Assembly: GCF_023721755.1 (NCBI RefSeq)
Contig: NZ_JAMDLH010000001.1
Span: 310,001-374,000 of the forward strand
DNA length: 64,000 nt
Origin: Pleomorphomonas sp. NRK KF1
Lineage (GTDB): Bacteria; Pseudomonadota; Alphaproteobacteria; Rhizobiales; Pleomorphomonadaceae
Direction: 5' to 3'
Numbering within the stretch: the first letter of the stretch is position 1; every line of letters starts with the position of its first letter. Positions 37,860 through 49,363 of this stretch are shown in pieces. Both the position numbers and the translations under genes were made by a program. A model generated the notes under the pieces. The model did not search any database and was not told where the DNA came from. It saw only the letters and a list, made by a program, of their open reading frames with translations.

Positions 37860-38675
37860 CTAGCCTCCGACCGGTCGTCCCAGAGCCGAAGTGTCGAACT
37901 TGCCGGACCCCATGATGTGTCGCCAGGCTGCCAACACCTCGCGGGGAATGTCGATATGCGGCAGGAAGCCTTTGCCGCGCGGACCGTAGCCGTTCTCATC
38001 ATCGACGAGGCGTGGAATTTCCCCCGTCAGCAAGGACATGAACCTTTCCGGCGTCCACTTCTTGCTGTTCGGGCTGTTGAGATAGTCGATGCGACCTGCA
38101 TGGTAACCGAGCTGCGGAATCTGCACCGGCCAGTTGACGATCTTCGGGCATTGGGCGTCCTCCCAGGCTTGCCGGAAGGAGGCATCGGTCCGTCGTTGCA
38201 TCAGCGGGTCCTGCACGAGCAGCATGGCGCCGGGCGCCAGTCCCAGTCCGTCGAGGACACGTCTGGTGAAGCGGGCATTCTCACCGCAGTTGGTCGATGC
38301 GTCCTCGAGAAGCAGCCGGGACTGGTCGAGCCCGAGGAACACGGCGGCAATGTCGCCAAGCAGGCGCGCTTCGGAGGTCTGGCCGGCCAGTGCCTTCCGA
38401 TAGACGGGGTGGGCGTCGACGGCGGTTGCCAGCAGCCCCGTCGAATGACCGATTCCGCCGGAAATCAACAACGGAACGCCAGTTGCGCGCGCCGTCTTCA
38501 CAGCGCCTTCCAGCGTCCACAACAGTGCGTTACCGGCCAGCACTACCAAGTCGAAAGCCGGGGGCGTGCCCTTGTCCGCCGCGCCGAGATCGTCGAGCGC
38601 CAGAAAGCGGGCGACAGTGTTGATCGCGACTATGTCGTCGGCCGTGAGCGGGCCATAAAGACCGAAAAAGGACAT
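37860..38675 (-). CDS. YdcF-like (DUF218 family) protein
   Basis: A 271-residue protein resembling the YdcF/DUF218 family, an S-adenosylmethionine-binding or envelope-related fold. Typical elements are DLVVLAGNALLWTLEGAV and GVPLLISGGIGHSTG (the GG motif after a strand), LLEDASTNCGENARFTRRVL (the conserved 'E..S.nT.EN' signature) and VQDPLMQRRTDASFR. The start at 38675 (MSFFGLYG) has GGAG six bases upstream. There is no signal peptide. It is monocistronic, and its role is unknown. Confidence 0.82.
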   Translation of the reverse strand: MSFFGLYGPLTADDIVAINTVARFLALDDLGAADKGTPPAFDLVVLAGNALLWTLEGAVKTARATGVPLLISGGIGHSTGLLATAVDAHPVYRKALAGQTSEARLLGDIAAVFLGLDQSRLLLEDASTNCGENARFTRRVLDGLGLAPGAMLLVQDPLMQRRTDASFRQAWEDAQCPKIVNWPVQIPQLGYHAGRIDYLNSPNSKKWTPERFMSLLTGEIPRLVDDENGYGPRGKGFLPHIDIPREVLAAWRHIMGSGKFDTSALGRPVGG

Positions 38676-38966
38676 GAGGGGCTCCGCGTCTGGCGGTCCG
38701 CCGGGAGGACGACCGACCCGACATCGGTTGTAAGGGGCAGGAGAGGGGCTCACCATCCGTTGCAGCGCTCATCAGGGGAAGTTGGAAGGCCCTAATCGAT
38801 CCAGGGACGCGAGTGTGACGACGAACGGATCTCCGCTTGCCTTGGAGACCGTTTCCGGTTCGGGTTGCCATCGGTTTTCCTGTTGCGGGCAATCTGCCGA
38901 GAAGATAGGCAACAATCACCTTGCGGGCGGATGGGCCGCCCGCCCCAGGAATCGGAGAGTCCCGCC

Positions 38967-39317
38967 ATGGCGATCACCCGCATCGAGCCCGGCAAGCGCA
39001 TGAGCAATGCCGTCGTCCACAACAAGACAGTCTATCTTGCCGGCCAGATCGGCTCGCCGAAGGGAGACGTCAAGTCGCAGGCCGTCGAGGCGCTGGCCGA
39101 GGTCGATCGCCTGCTCGCCGCTGCCGGCACCGACAAGACGCGCGTGTTGCAGGCCATCGTCTGGCTGGCCGACATGGCCGACTTTGCCGCCATGAACGAA
39201 GTGTGGGAATCCTGGGTTGCTCCGGGCAACACACCTGCCCGCGCCACGGGCGAGGCCAAGCTGGCCGCTCCGGAGTACAAGGTCGAGTTCATCATCACGG
39301 CCGCCCTGCCGGACTGA
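38967..39317 (+). CDS. RidA family protein
   Basis: A 116-residue YjgF/YER057c/UK114 (Rid) protein. RidA itself hydrolyses reactive enamine/imine intermediates released by PLP enzymes. Visible motifs are NKTVYLAGQIGSPKGDVKSQAVEALAEVDRLLAAAG and the C-terminal EAKLAAPEYKVEFIITAAL. The usual active-site Arg block near the C-terminus (R.x.vEv) is replaced by YKVEFII, with ARATGEAKL upstream, so this looks like one of the Rid1-7 subgroups rather than archetypal RidA. GGAG lies nine bases before the ATG at 38967. It is divergent from the YdcF-like gene. Confidence 0.9.
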   Translation: MAITRIEPGKRMSNAVVHNKTVYLAGQIGSPKGDVKSQAVEALAEVDRLLAAAGTDKTRVLQAIVWLADMADFAAMNEVWESWVAPGNTPARATGEAKLAAPEYKVEFIITAALPD

Positions 39318-39452
39318 TCCGGTTAGCGCACTCCTTTCACGCCAGCATCCGCCCTCGGCCGACCGGTCGGATGGGCGGATGCCCGATCCGACGCCGAACG
39401 CTCGCAGTCCCGATGGCTCGAACATTGGCCGACCGCTTGCGTTGCAGCTGGA

Positions 39453-40514
39453 GTGGAAGACCGTCACCCTCGCGTGTTATCAGGAAAAACGCGGTTCGCC
39501 GTGCCTGTCAGGAGTGCCCGGTTCTTGCTTGCCCCCGAGATTCCCGGATTTGTTTGGGCCTATCGTTTCGACGCTGCGACCGGCGCCGGCCACCCGCTGC
39601 CGCCGACCACGCCGCGCGATGAGTTGATCGTCGATGATGGGTTCGTCTGGCTGCATCTGGCGCTCAGTGACGCTCGGGTGCCGAAGTTCCTGGAGGGCTT
39701 CCCCGATCTTCCGGAAGCGGCCAGGGCCACGTTGACCGATCGGGACAATCACGTCGTGCTGGCATCCGATGACGGCGTGTTGCACGGCGTGTTCACCGAC
39801 ATCGAACGCGCCTTCGATTATGAGACCAATGACATCGGATGGTTCCGCTTTGCCGCGTCGGAGCGACTGATCGTCACGGCTCGCCTGCATCCATTGCGGT
39901 GCGTTGAGGCGGCGCGGCTTGCGGTAGACCGCGGCCTTGCCATTCACGAGACGGTTGGCGTGTTCGCCGCCGTCGTGACCGAGTTCGAGAAGGTGGTGGA
40001 CGCCCTCATCATCGAGATGGGAGACGAGCTCGACCGGATCGAGGACTATGTGTTCGAGACGGCACCGCGCGACGAGCGCCGCCGTCTTGGCCCTGTTCGG
40101 CGCACGGTGGTCCGGCTGAACCGTCAGCTCAGGGCGTCCGTGGCGCTATTCCGCCGCTATCAGCGTTGGGACGACCCCGATCCCTTGCCGACCGGCACGA
40201 TAGAAATGGCCGAAACACTGGCCGATCTGCTGGGCTCGGCGTCGCAGGAAATGCAGGGCCTGCAAGACCGGGCGCGCCTTCTGCATGAAGAAATCGACTC
40301 CAAGATTTCGTCGGAGACCAACCGCCACCTCTACATCCTCTCGATCATGACCGCTTTCCTGTTGCCGCCGACGCTGGTAACGGGATTCTTCGGCATGAAC
40401 ACCGGAGGCCTGCCTTTCGCCGGCGAGCACTTCGGCACACTGCTCGCCTTCGCGCTCGGCGGCTGTTCCGTGTGGGGTGCTTGGTGGTTCCTGAAACGGG
40501 TCGGTATTCTTTGA
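39453..40514 (+). CDS. CorA/ZntB-family divalent metal transporter
   Basis: A roughly 350-residue pentameric channel-type metal transporter of the inner membrane. The long cytoplasmic N-terminal funnel domain ends in a stalk helix (AETLADLLGSASQEMQGLQDRARLLHEEIDSKISSETNRH). Two C-terminal membrane helices enclose the GMN signature (TGFFGMNTGGLPFAG), and the end FLKRVGIL is basic. The TGGLPF loop after GMN resembles ZntB-type proteins, which move Zn2+, more than CorA. The start is uncertain: GTG codons at 39453, 39474 and 39501 are in frame and none has a strong Shine-Dalgarno sequence. It is convergent with the sugar transport operon. Confidence 0.88.
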   Translation: MEDRHPRVLSGKTRFAVPVRSARFLLAPEIPGFVWAYRFDAATGAGHPLPPTTPRDELIVDDGFVWLHLALSDARVPKFLEGFPDLPEAARATLTDRDNHVVLASDDGVLHGVFTDIERAFDYETNDIGWFRFAASERLIVTARLHPLRCVEAARLAVDRGLAIHETVGVFAAVVTEFEKVVDALIIEMGDELDRIEDYVFETAPRDERRRLGPVRRTVVRLNRQLRASVALFRRYQRWDDPDPLPTGTIEMAETLADLLGSASQEMQGLQDRARLLHEEIDSKISSETNRHLYILSIMTAFLLPPTLVTGFFGMNTGGLPFAGEHFGTLLAFALGGCSVWGAWWFLKRVGIL

Positions 40515-40518
40515 AAGG

Positions 40519-40540
40519 CGACGGCCGCCCAGAAGGACGG
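40519..40540 (-). terminator. Hairpin at the end of the sugar transport operon
   Basis: CGGCCGCCC and GGACGGCCG pair over nine positions (one G-U on the RNA) with an AGAA loop. On the minus strand it follows the ATPase gene and leads into TCGCCTTTC, a weak T tract. It may terminate the operon or shield its 3' end. Confidence 0.45.
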
Positions 40541-40551
40541 CCGAACCTCGT

Positions 40552-41661
<1,110 letters not shown>

Positions 41662-41716
41662 GCGCAACTCCTCCCGCGATTTTCCCGAAGGGGTCTCCCA
41701 CCCCTGTTCCTGGAAC

Positions 41717-41742
41717 CCGGCCGCCCTTCGCAAGGCGGCCGG
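41717..41742. other. Intra-operon hairpin between alpha-glucosidase and ATPase genes
   Basis: A perfect 9-bp stem CCGGCCGCC / GGCGGCCGG with an 8-base loop sits 13 bases downstream of the alpha-glucosidase stop codon. There is no T tract on the minus strand, so it looks more like an mRNA-stabilising or processing element that sets relative expression than a terminator. Confidence 0.5.
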
Positions 41743-41755
41743 CTTTCTCGTCAGA

Positions 41756-43417
41756 TCACCTTACCTTGGCGACAAAGGCGCTTTCGGCCGGCAGCGTCAC
41801 CATGCCCTCGACGACCCTCGAGGCAAAGCCGAGGTCGGCGGTTGCCGCTACCGAGAGATTGGCAGGCACGGGAAATCCCGCTCCGGTCCTGCCGAAGTTG
41901 AAGACGCAGAGCACCTTGTCGTCGCCCGCCTCGCGCAGAAAGGCGAGAACATCGCCATCGGACTCGAGAAAGCGCACCGATCCCTTGGTGAGGGCCCGGC
42001 TCGTCTTGCGCCAAGCGATCATCGCCTTGTAGAGCTCGTACTGGCTGTCGGGATTGCCGACCTGCTGGTCGACAGCCTTGGCCAGATGGACCGTCGGCAC
42101 CGGCAGCCACGGCTTGCCGGTCGAGAATCCAGCGTTGGCGGCCTCGGCTTCCCAGACCATCGGTGTCCGACAGCCGTCGCGACCCTTGAATTCGGGCCAG
42201 AAGCGAATGCCATAGGGATCGACCAGATCCTCGAAGGCAAGATCGGCCTCCGGGAGCCCAAGCTCGTCCCCCTCGTAGATGCAGACCGATCCGCGCAGGC
42301 TGAGGTGCAGGGTAGCCATCAGCTTGCCTTGCTGGGCCGGGTTCTGCGCATAGGGTAGATGACGCGTCGCATAGCGGACGACGTCATGGTTGGACAGGGC
42401 CCAGCAGGGCCAGGCATCGCCGGCGCCGGATTCGAAGGTCTTTAGCGTCTTCTCGATGTAGGCCCGCGATGGTTCGCCACCCAGAAGGTCGAAGGTATAG
42501 CTCATGTGCAGCTTGTCACCGCCCGATGTGTAGGCGATCATCGTCTTGAGCGACCTATCCCCGTCGCCGATCTCTCCCACCGTCGTCGAGCCAGGATACT
42601 GATCGAGCAGCTTGCGCATGCGCTTCAGGAACTCGAGATTTTCCGGCTGGCTCTTGTCGTAAACATGATCCTGCCGGAGATAAGGGTTGACCCGGGGTGC
42701 GTCGATGGTGTCCACCGGTCGCGTCTGCGGCGGGTTGGCCCGCAGTCCCTTGTCGTGGAAATAGAAGTTCACGGTATCGAGGCGGAACCCGTCGACTCCG
42801 AGATCGAGCCAGAACTTCAACACGTCCAGCAAGGCGTCCTGCACCGCGGGGGTGTGGAAGTTGAGATCGGGCTGGCTGGCCAGAAAGTTGTGCAGATAAT
42901 ACTGGCAGCGCCGGGTATCCCACTCCCAGGCTGAGCCGCCGAAGACCGACAGCCAGTTGTTGGGCGGCGTGCCGTCGGGCTGGGCGTCAGCCCAGACGTA
43001 CCAGTCCGCCTTGTCATTGATCTGGTCTTTCCGGCTTTCCGAGAACCATGGATGCAGATCGGACGTGTGGCTCAACACCTGATCGATGATCACCTTGATG
43101 CCGCGACGATGCGCTTCAGAGACCATTTTCCGGAAATCGTCGAGCGTGCCGAAGATCGGGTCGATGTCGCAATAGTCGGAAACGTCGTAGCCGAAGTCCT
43201 TCATCGGCGACTTGAAGAAGGGCGACAGCCAGATGGCGTCGACGCCTAGGTCTTCGAGATAGCCGAGGCGAGCGGTCACGCCGGCAAGGTCACCGACGCC
43301 GTCGCCGTCCGAGTCCTGGAATGAACGCGGATAGATCTGGTAAATCACCGCGCCCCGCCACCAATCGGGATCGGCGGCCCGATCGACGCTGGCAACGGCT
43401 TTTTCGAGTGTCGTCAT
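41756..43417 (-). CDS. aglA: Alpha-glucosidase, GH13 family
   Basis: A 553-residue cytoplasmic glycoside hydrolase of family GH13 that splits imported alpha-glucosides (maltose, sucrose, trehalose-like disaccharides). The (beta/alpha)8 barrel motifs are YQIYPRSFQDSDGDGVGDL, DQVLSHTSD (region I), DGFRLDTVNF (region II, nucleophile Asp), TVGEIGD (region III, general acid Glu) and LSNHDVVR (region IV). The start at 43417 (MTTLEKAV) fits the domain; the frame is open upstream but overlaps only spacer. It lies between the second permease and the ATPase gene, as in agl operons of rhizobia. There is no signal peptide. Confidence 0.93.
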   Translation of the reverse strand: MTTLEKAVASVDRAADPDWWRGAVIYQIYPRSFQDSDGDGVGDLAGVTARLGYLEDLGVDAIWLSPFFKSPMKDFGYDVSDYCDIDPIFGTLDDFRKMVSEAHRRGIKVIIDQVLSHTSDLHPWFSESRKDQINDKADWYVWADAQPDGTPPNNWLSVFGGSAWEWDTRRCQYYLHNFLASQPDLNFHTPAVQDALLDVLKFWLDLGVDGFRLDTVNFYFHDKGLRANPPQTRPVDTIDAPRVNPYLRQDHVYDKSQPENLEFLKRMRKLLDQYPGSTTVGEIGDGDRSLKTMIAYTSGGDKLHMSYTFDLLGGEPSRAYIEKTLKTFESGAGDAWPCWALSNHDVVRYATRHLPYAQNPAQQGKLMATLHLSLRGSVCIYEGDELGLPEADLAFEDLVDPYGIRFWPEFKGRDGCRTPMVWEAEAANAGFSTGKPWLPVPTVHLAKAVDQQVGNPDSQYELYKAMIAWRKTSRALTKGSVRFLESDGDVLAFLREAGDDKVLCVFNFGRTGAGFPVPANLSVAATADLGFASRVVEGMVTLPAESAFVAKVR

Positions 43418-43542
43418 TAATGTCGGTCTTTCTCTTTCATCGATGCCGGCGGGGAGGGCGTCGGCACGGTCCATCTTGTTCGAGCTGTGGCGCGGACGCA
43501 AAGCTTGGGCGTTCGCCCCGCTTCGAGATGCGGCTTCTCTTC

Positions 43543-44376
43543 CTAGCCCTTGACGCCGCCGGCCGTCAGCCCCTGTACGATCTTGCGCTGGAAGATCAAC
43601 ACCAGAGCGACGAGAGGCACGGTCACGATGACCGAGGCTGCCATGATGCGGCCCCAGGGAATCTCGTACTGGCTCGCCCCCGACAGAAGTGCGATGGCGA
43701 CCGGAACGGTGCGCGTCTCGTTGGACGATGTGAAGGTCAGCGCGAACAGGAACTCGTTCCAGGCCGCGATGAAGGCCAGCAGACCTGTCGTCACCAGCGC
43801 TGGCCACATCAGCGGCATGAACACCTTGGTGATGATGACCCAAGGACTGGCGCCGTCGACGATCGCCGCCTCCTCGATCTCCACCGGCAGGTCGCGCATG
43901 AACGTGGTGAGCACCCAGACGGTGAAGGGCAGGGTGAAGATCGTATAGGAGAAGATCAGCGCGAAAGGCGTGTTGAAGAGGCCGAAGGCGCGCACGAGTT
44001 CGAACAGACCGGCCAGCACCGCGATCTGCGGAAACATCGAAACCGCCAGGATGGTCATCAGGAGAAGGCCACGGCCGCGGAAGCTGACGCGAGCCAACGC
44101 GAACGCCGCCGTCACGGCGAGAAACAGCGCCAGAACGACGACCGAGCTCGCCACCAGGATCGAGTTTCCGAGATTGCGAACGAACACGCCGGTGGTCAGC
44201 ACCGCGATATAGTTGTCGAGGCTGAAATGGGTCGGCAGGTAGTTGATCTCGAAAAGGGCCGTGCCGGATTTGAAGCTCGTCAGGATCGCGTAGTAGAACG
44301 GAAAAACCGAGACGAGGACGATGATCGCCACAAGCAGATAGAAAGAGGCGGTCTTGGTATAGCTCCAGAGCATCAC
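43543..44376 (-). CDS. thuG: Sugar ABC transporter permease (MalG/ThuG type)
   Basis: A 277-residue inner-membrane permease of the carbohydrate CUT1 family with six predicted helices. The EAA loop that docks on the ATPase is EEAAIVDGASPWVIITKVFMPLMWPAL. It overlaps the first permease gene by four bases (ATGA), which is typical of translational coupling. It forms the membrane pore with the preceding ThuF-like protein. Confidence 0.93.
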   Translation of the reverse strand: MMLWSYTKTASFYLLVAIIVLVSVFPFYYAILTSFKSGTALFEINYLPTHFSLDNYIAVLTTGVFVRNLGNSILVASSVVVLALFLAVTAAFALARVSFRGRGLLLMTILAVSMFPQIAVLAGLFELVRAFGLFNTPFALIFSYTIFTLPFTVWVLTTFMRDLPVEIEEAAIVDGASPWVIITKVFMPLMWPALVTTGLLAFIAAWNEFLFALTFTSSNETRTVPVAIALLSGASQYEIPWGRIMAASVIVTVPLVALVLIFQRKIVQGLTAGGVKG

Positions 44377-45359
44377 CGGTCTCCCCCGTCGAAACGGACC
44401 TTGCCGAGCCAGATGTAGAGAATGGTCATCAGCGCGATGATCAGGAACAGCATGGTCGATTGAGCTGAGCCATAGGCGAACTTGTCGAAGTCGATCAGGT
44501 TTTCACGCGCCAGGACCGAGATCGTCTTCGTTTGCGAACTGTTGGGCGTCAACACGTAGATCAGGTCGAAGATGCGCATCGCGTCGAGCAGACGGAAGAT
44601 CACCGCGACCATCAGGGCCGGTCGCACCAGCGGCAACGTGACCTTCCAGAACGTCTTGACCGGATGAACGCCATCGAGAGCGGCCGCCTCGTAGATGTCG
44701 CGCGGTATCATCTGCAGGCCTGCGAGAATGAGCAGGGCCATGAACGGCGTCGTCTTCCAGACGTCGACGATGAGCACGGCGATCATGGCCGTGTCGGACG
44801 AGGCCGTCCAGGCGATCTTGTGGTCGATGAGCCCGAACGTCAGCAGCACGTCGTTGATGATGCCGAACTGATCGTTCAGCATCCAGCCCCACATGCGGGC
44901 GGAGACGATGGTCGGGATCGCCCAGGGGATGAGGATGGCGGCGCGCACGAGGCCGCGTCCCTTGAACTCCGCGTTGAGCACCAGCGCGACAACTGTCCCG
45001 AGGATGGTCTCCAGCGTCACCGAGATGATCGAGAAGCGGACGGTGTTCCAGACGGCGTTCCACCACGCAGGATCGGAAAGGAGGCCGGACCAGATGACAC
45101 GTCCGCTCTTCAGCACCGTCCAGTTCAGGTAATTTTTGAAGCCGACCCACTCGGCGCCGTAAAGGTTGGTCAGAGAGGCGTTGGTGAACGAGAAATAGAT
45201 GGTTCTGAGAAGCGGCCATCCGGCGACGATGGCGAGCGCGATCAGCATCGGAACCAGGAACCAGCCTGCGGCCCTCAGCCGCTGGCGCATCAAGTCGGAC
45301 TTGGCCCGCTTGGTGTGTCCGGCCGGCACGATCCGGATCGTCGATTGGGTGGAGGCCAT
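44373..45359 (-). CDS. thuF: Sugar ABC transporter permease (MalF/ThuF type)
   Basis: A 328-residue CUT1 permease subunit. After a basic, hydrophilic head of ~35 residues come the first helix FLVPMLIALAIVAGWPLLRTIYFSF and further membrane segments. The EAA loop is YEAAALDGVHPVKTFWKVTLPLVRPAL. Its stop overlaps the start of the second permease. The substrate-binding protein gene is 246 bases upstream. Confidence 0.93.
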   Translation of the reverse strand: MASTQSTIRIVPAGHTKRAKSDLMRQRLRAAGWFLVPMLIALAIVAGWPLLRTIYFSFTNASLTNLYGAEWVGFKNYLNWTVLKSGRVIWSGLLSDPAWWNAVWNTVRFSIISVTLETILGTVVALVLNAEFKGRGLVRAAILIPWAIPTIVSARMWGWMLNDQFGIINDVLLTFGLIDHKIAWTASSDTAMIAVLIVDVWKTTPFMALLILAGLQMIPRDIYEAAALDGVHPVKTFWKVTLPLVRPALMVAVIFRLLDAMRIFDLIYVLTPNSSQTKTISVLARENLIDFDKFAYGSAQSTMLFLIIALMTILYIWLGKVRFDGGDR

Positions 45360-45605
45360 GGCAAATCCTGCAATGGAGTGCGGAAGGCATCGTTGGCGCC
45401 GCGGCGGCGCCGATTACGCACAGCCCGGAACCTGAAAGAGGTTTCCGGCAGCCGTCTCTTGTCTGAGGTCGTTCGGAGGGGCCCGACGGCTATCAGTCCA
45501 AAACCGATCCAGACAGGCAGGGAGTGGAACAAGCCACTCGGAAGGAGCCGGCCGCCCGATCGCCAAGGGGGGTGACAGTCGGGCGGCCGTCGAGCGAAGG
45601 TAGGC

Positions 45606-46871
<1,266 letters not shown>

Positions 46872-46938
46872 CAAGTCCTCCCTTGAATGCGGCACTTCTC
46901 CCGAATGCCGCAACTGGGTACGAAGCGCTCGAAACCTC

Positions 46939-46950
46939 CAAAGCGCTTTG
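46939..46950. promoter_or_regulatory. LacI-family operator O1
   Basis: CAAAGC-GCTTTG is a perfect 12-bp palindrome with the AANCGNTT core of LacI/GalR operators. It lies just downstream of the predicted -10 box, 68 bases upstream of the binding-protein start. A weaker AGCGCT core lies at 46924-46929. Confidence 0.7.
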
Positions 46951-46959
46951 AACGTTCAG

Positions 46960-46988
46960 ATCATCCTTGAAAGCCGCTTCCCTGTCAA
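46960..46988 (-). promoter_or_regulatory. Sigma70-type promoter of the sugar uptake operon
   Basis: On the minus strand a perfect -35 TTGACA (46983-46988) is followed by a 17-base spacer and a -10 GATGAT (46960-46965, four of six consensus). The two LacI-type operators flank it, which suggests repression by blocking or looping. Confidence 0.65.
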
Positions 46989-46996
46989 CTGGTCAA

Positions 46997-47010
46997 TGTA
47001 ACCGTTTGCA
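46997..47010. promoter_or_regulatory. LacI-family operator O2
   Basis: TGTAACCGTTTGCA matches the LacI/GalR consensus TGNAANCGNTTNCA at every fixed position. It lies upstream of the -35 element and 59 bases, centre to centre, from O1, and could also control the divergent regulator gene. Confidence 0.7.
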
Positions 47011-47179
47011 GGAAGGAAATCGGGCGACCGGGTCGCGCTTTCGGCCGTGCCGATCCTTTAAGCAGGCCGGACAATGGCTGTAACAATAACGCTACAAATG
47101 CTAAGGCAGGCGCATCGGTGTCGGCTCCCGGTCCACGGGGGAAGAATGGGGTGGCTTCCGATGACGACGGAAATTGATA

Positions 47180-48205
47180 ATGAATCTTAAGGAATTGGCT
47201 GCGGAACTGCATCTGTCGCAAACGACTGTCAGTCGCGCTCTCAATGGATATCCCGAGGTCAGTGAGAAAACGCGGGAAATCGTGCTCGCCGCAGCGCAAC
47301 GTTTCGGATATCGGCCCAGTCCGGCGGCCCGGCGGCTTGCGACCGGGCGTGCCCACGCATTAGGCGTTGTCTTCAATGCCGAGCGCAATGTGCTCATGGA
47401 TCCGCTTTTCGTCGAATATCTTGCTGGCGTGGCCGAGACCAGCGCCAAGCAGGGATTCGACATTCTCATCAGTCCGTCGACGCCGAGCGATGAGATTGCG
47501 ACATTCGGACGCCTGGCCCGCGACGGCACGGTCGATGTCGTCATCCTGTCTGCCCCCCAGACCGTCGACGCACGCATTTCCCTTCTCAGCGAGCTGAAGT
47601 TTCCTTTCGTCGTGCATGGGCGCCCGCCCGAACCTGCCGGTATTTCCTACATAGACATCGATAACTTCGGCGCCTTCCAGCAGGCGACCAGCTTTCTCAT
47701 TCAGCTCGGTCATCGACGGGTTATGCTGATCAACGGCGAGGAGCACTTCACGTTCGCCCAGGATCGTTCGCGGGGCGCCGCCATTGCTTTTGCCGCCGCA
47801 GGGCTGCCGAACGATATGCTCGATGAGCATTTCATGCCGATGACCGCGGAAAATGCCTATCGCAGCGCGCGGCAGGCACTGGAGAAAGAGGAGCGGCCGA
47901 CCGCCATTCTGTGCGGTTCCATTCTGGTCGCGCTTGGCGTGTTGCGCGCGGCCGCGGAGCTCGGCCTGGAAGTGCCGCGCGATCTGTCGATCATCGCCCA
48001 TGACGACGAGATGCCTGCGTTCCCCGCCGATCAGTTTCATCCCCAGCTTACCACCACGCGCTCGTCGATCCGAGCAGCCGGCACCCGCGTGGCGGAGATG
48101 GCGTTGGCTCGCGTCGCCGGGCAGAAGCCGGGCACGGTCGCCGAGGTTTGGCCGGTGCAGCTCATCGTGCGCGGATCGACGGCAGCCGCGCCCGAGCGAG
48201 GCTGA
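47180..48205 (+). CDS. LacI-family transcriptional regulator of the sugar uptake operon
   Basis: A 341-residue repressor of the ThuR/AglR type. The N-terminal HTH with hinge is NLKELAAELHLSQTTVSRALNGYPEVSEKTREIVLAAAQRFGYRPSPAARRLATGR, which contains the TTVSRALNG recognition helix. The periplasmic-binding-like effector core follows (LGVVFNAERNVLMDPLFVEYLAGV, IIAHDDEMPAFPADQFHPQLTT). The ATG at 47180 is preferred. It is divergent from the binding-protein gene, with two LacI-type operators between. Trehalose, maltose or a derivative is the probable inducer. Confidence 0.93.
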   Translation: MNLKELAAELHLSQTTVSRALNGYPEVSEKTREIVLAAAQRFGYRPSPAARRLATGRAHALGVVFNAERNVLMDPLFVEYLAGVAETSAKQGFDILISPSTPSDEIATFGRLARDGTVDVVILSAPQTVDARISLLSELKFPFVVHGRPPEPAGISYIDIDNFGAFQQATSFLIQLGHRRVMLINGEEHFTFAQDRSRGAAIAFAAAGLPNDMLDEHFMPMTAENAYRSARQALEKEERPTAILCGSILVALGVLRAAAELGLEVPRDLSIIAHDDEMPAFPADQFHPQLTTTRSSIRAAGTRVAEMALARVAGQKPGTVAEVWPVQLIVRGSTAAAPERG

Positions 48206-48454
48206 CAGGGGAGGCTGCTGGTTTCCGTCCGTAAAATGGAGCCCAGGAGCAGTAGCTGATTGATGTCGTTGGCCGTTGCAGGCGTTCCGCCAAAGCAAAT
48301 GATGGCCAACGGAAAGATTTTCTCTTTTCCGCTTTTGCCGGAGTGTGCGCTTTCTTGAGAGCGTCCGGGGGGCTTGATACCGCTTCGCTAAGATCTCGGG
48401 TCAATGGGACCGGGGAAGGCAGCTGCGACACATGTCGCGCCGAGGTGAGCTCAG

Positions 48455-49363
48455 GTGTCCAAGGATCGTCTGACCCATTTGAAGCGTCTCGAAGCGGAAT
48501 CCATTCACATTATCCGTGAGGTTGCCGCTGAGTTTCGCAATCCGGTGATGCTCTATTCCATCGGCAAGGACAGCTCGGTGATGCTGCGCCTTGCGCTCAA
48601 GGCGTTTTACCCGGGCAAGCTGCCGTTCCCCTTGCTGCACGTCGACACGACCTGGAAGTTCCGGGAGATGATCGCCTTCCGCGATGCGACGGTGAAGGCC
48701 GAAGGACTGGATCTGCTGGTTCACACCAACGCGGATGGCGTGGCCGCCGGTATCACCCCGTTCACCCATGGCTCCTCCGCTTACACCAATGTCATGAAGA
48801 CCGAGGCCCTCAAGCAGGCGTTGACGGCCCATGGCTTCGACGCAGCCTTTGGCGGCGCCCGCCGCGACGAGGAGAAGAGCAGGGCGAAGGAGAGGGTGTT
48901 CTCCTTCCGCACCGATACCCACGCCTGGGATCCCAAGAACCAGCGTCCTGAGCTGTGGCGTCTCTACAACTCCCGCGTCCGGCCGGGCGAGAGCATCCGC
49001 GTCTTTCCGTTGTCCAACTGGACCGAACTCGACATCTGGCAATACATCCTGCTCGAAAAGATCCCGATCGTACCGCTCTACTTCTCCGCCGAGCGGCCGG
49101 TGGTGAACCGCGGTGGCCAGTGGATCATGGTCGACGACGACCGCCTGCCGCTTCTTTCAGGCGAAAGTCCCGAACTGCGCCGCGTTCGCTTCCGCACCCT
49201 GGGTTGCTATCCGCTGACCGCCGCCGTCGAGAGCGATGCGGCGACCCTGCCGGAAATCGTCCGGGAAATGTTGATCGCCCGCACATCCGAGCGATCAGGT
49301 CGCCTGATTGATCACGACGACAGCGCTTCCATGGAGAAGAAGAAGCGGGAAGGCTATTTCTGA
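48455..49363 (+). CDS. cysD: Sulfate adenylyltransferase subunit 2
   Basis: The small catalytic subunit of ATP sulfurylase, forming adenosine 5'-phosphosulfate from ATP and sulfate in the assimilatory pathway. It has 302 residues from the GTG at 48455 (GAGG upstream). The PP-loop is [13 protein letters not shown]; later [20 protein letters not shown] and [14 protein letters not shown] are CysD hallmarks. Its stop overlaps the cysNC start by one base, so the two are translationally coupled. No cysH or cysI gene is adjacent in the window. Confidence 0.97.
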   Translation: MSKDRLTHLKRLEAESIHIIREVAAEFRNPVMLYSIGKDSSVMLRLALKAFYPGKLPFPLLHVDTTWKFREMIAFRDATVKAEGLDLLVHTNADGVAAGITPFTHGSSAYTNVMKTEALKQALTAHGFDAAFGGARRDEEKSRAKERVFSFRTDTHAWDPKNQRPELWRLYNSRVRPGESIRVFPLSNWTELDIWQYILLEKIPIVPLYFSAERPVVNRGGQWIMVDDDRLPLLSGESPELRRVRFRTLGCYPLTAAVESDAATLPEIVREMLIARTSERSGRLIDHDDSASMEKKKREGYF

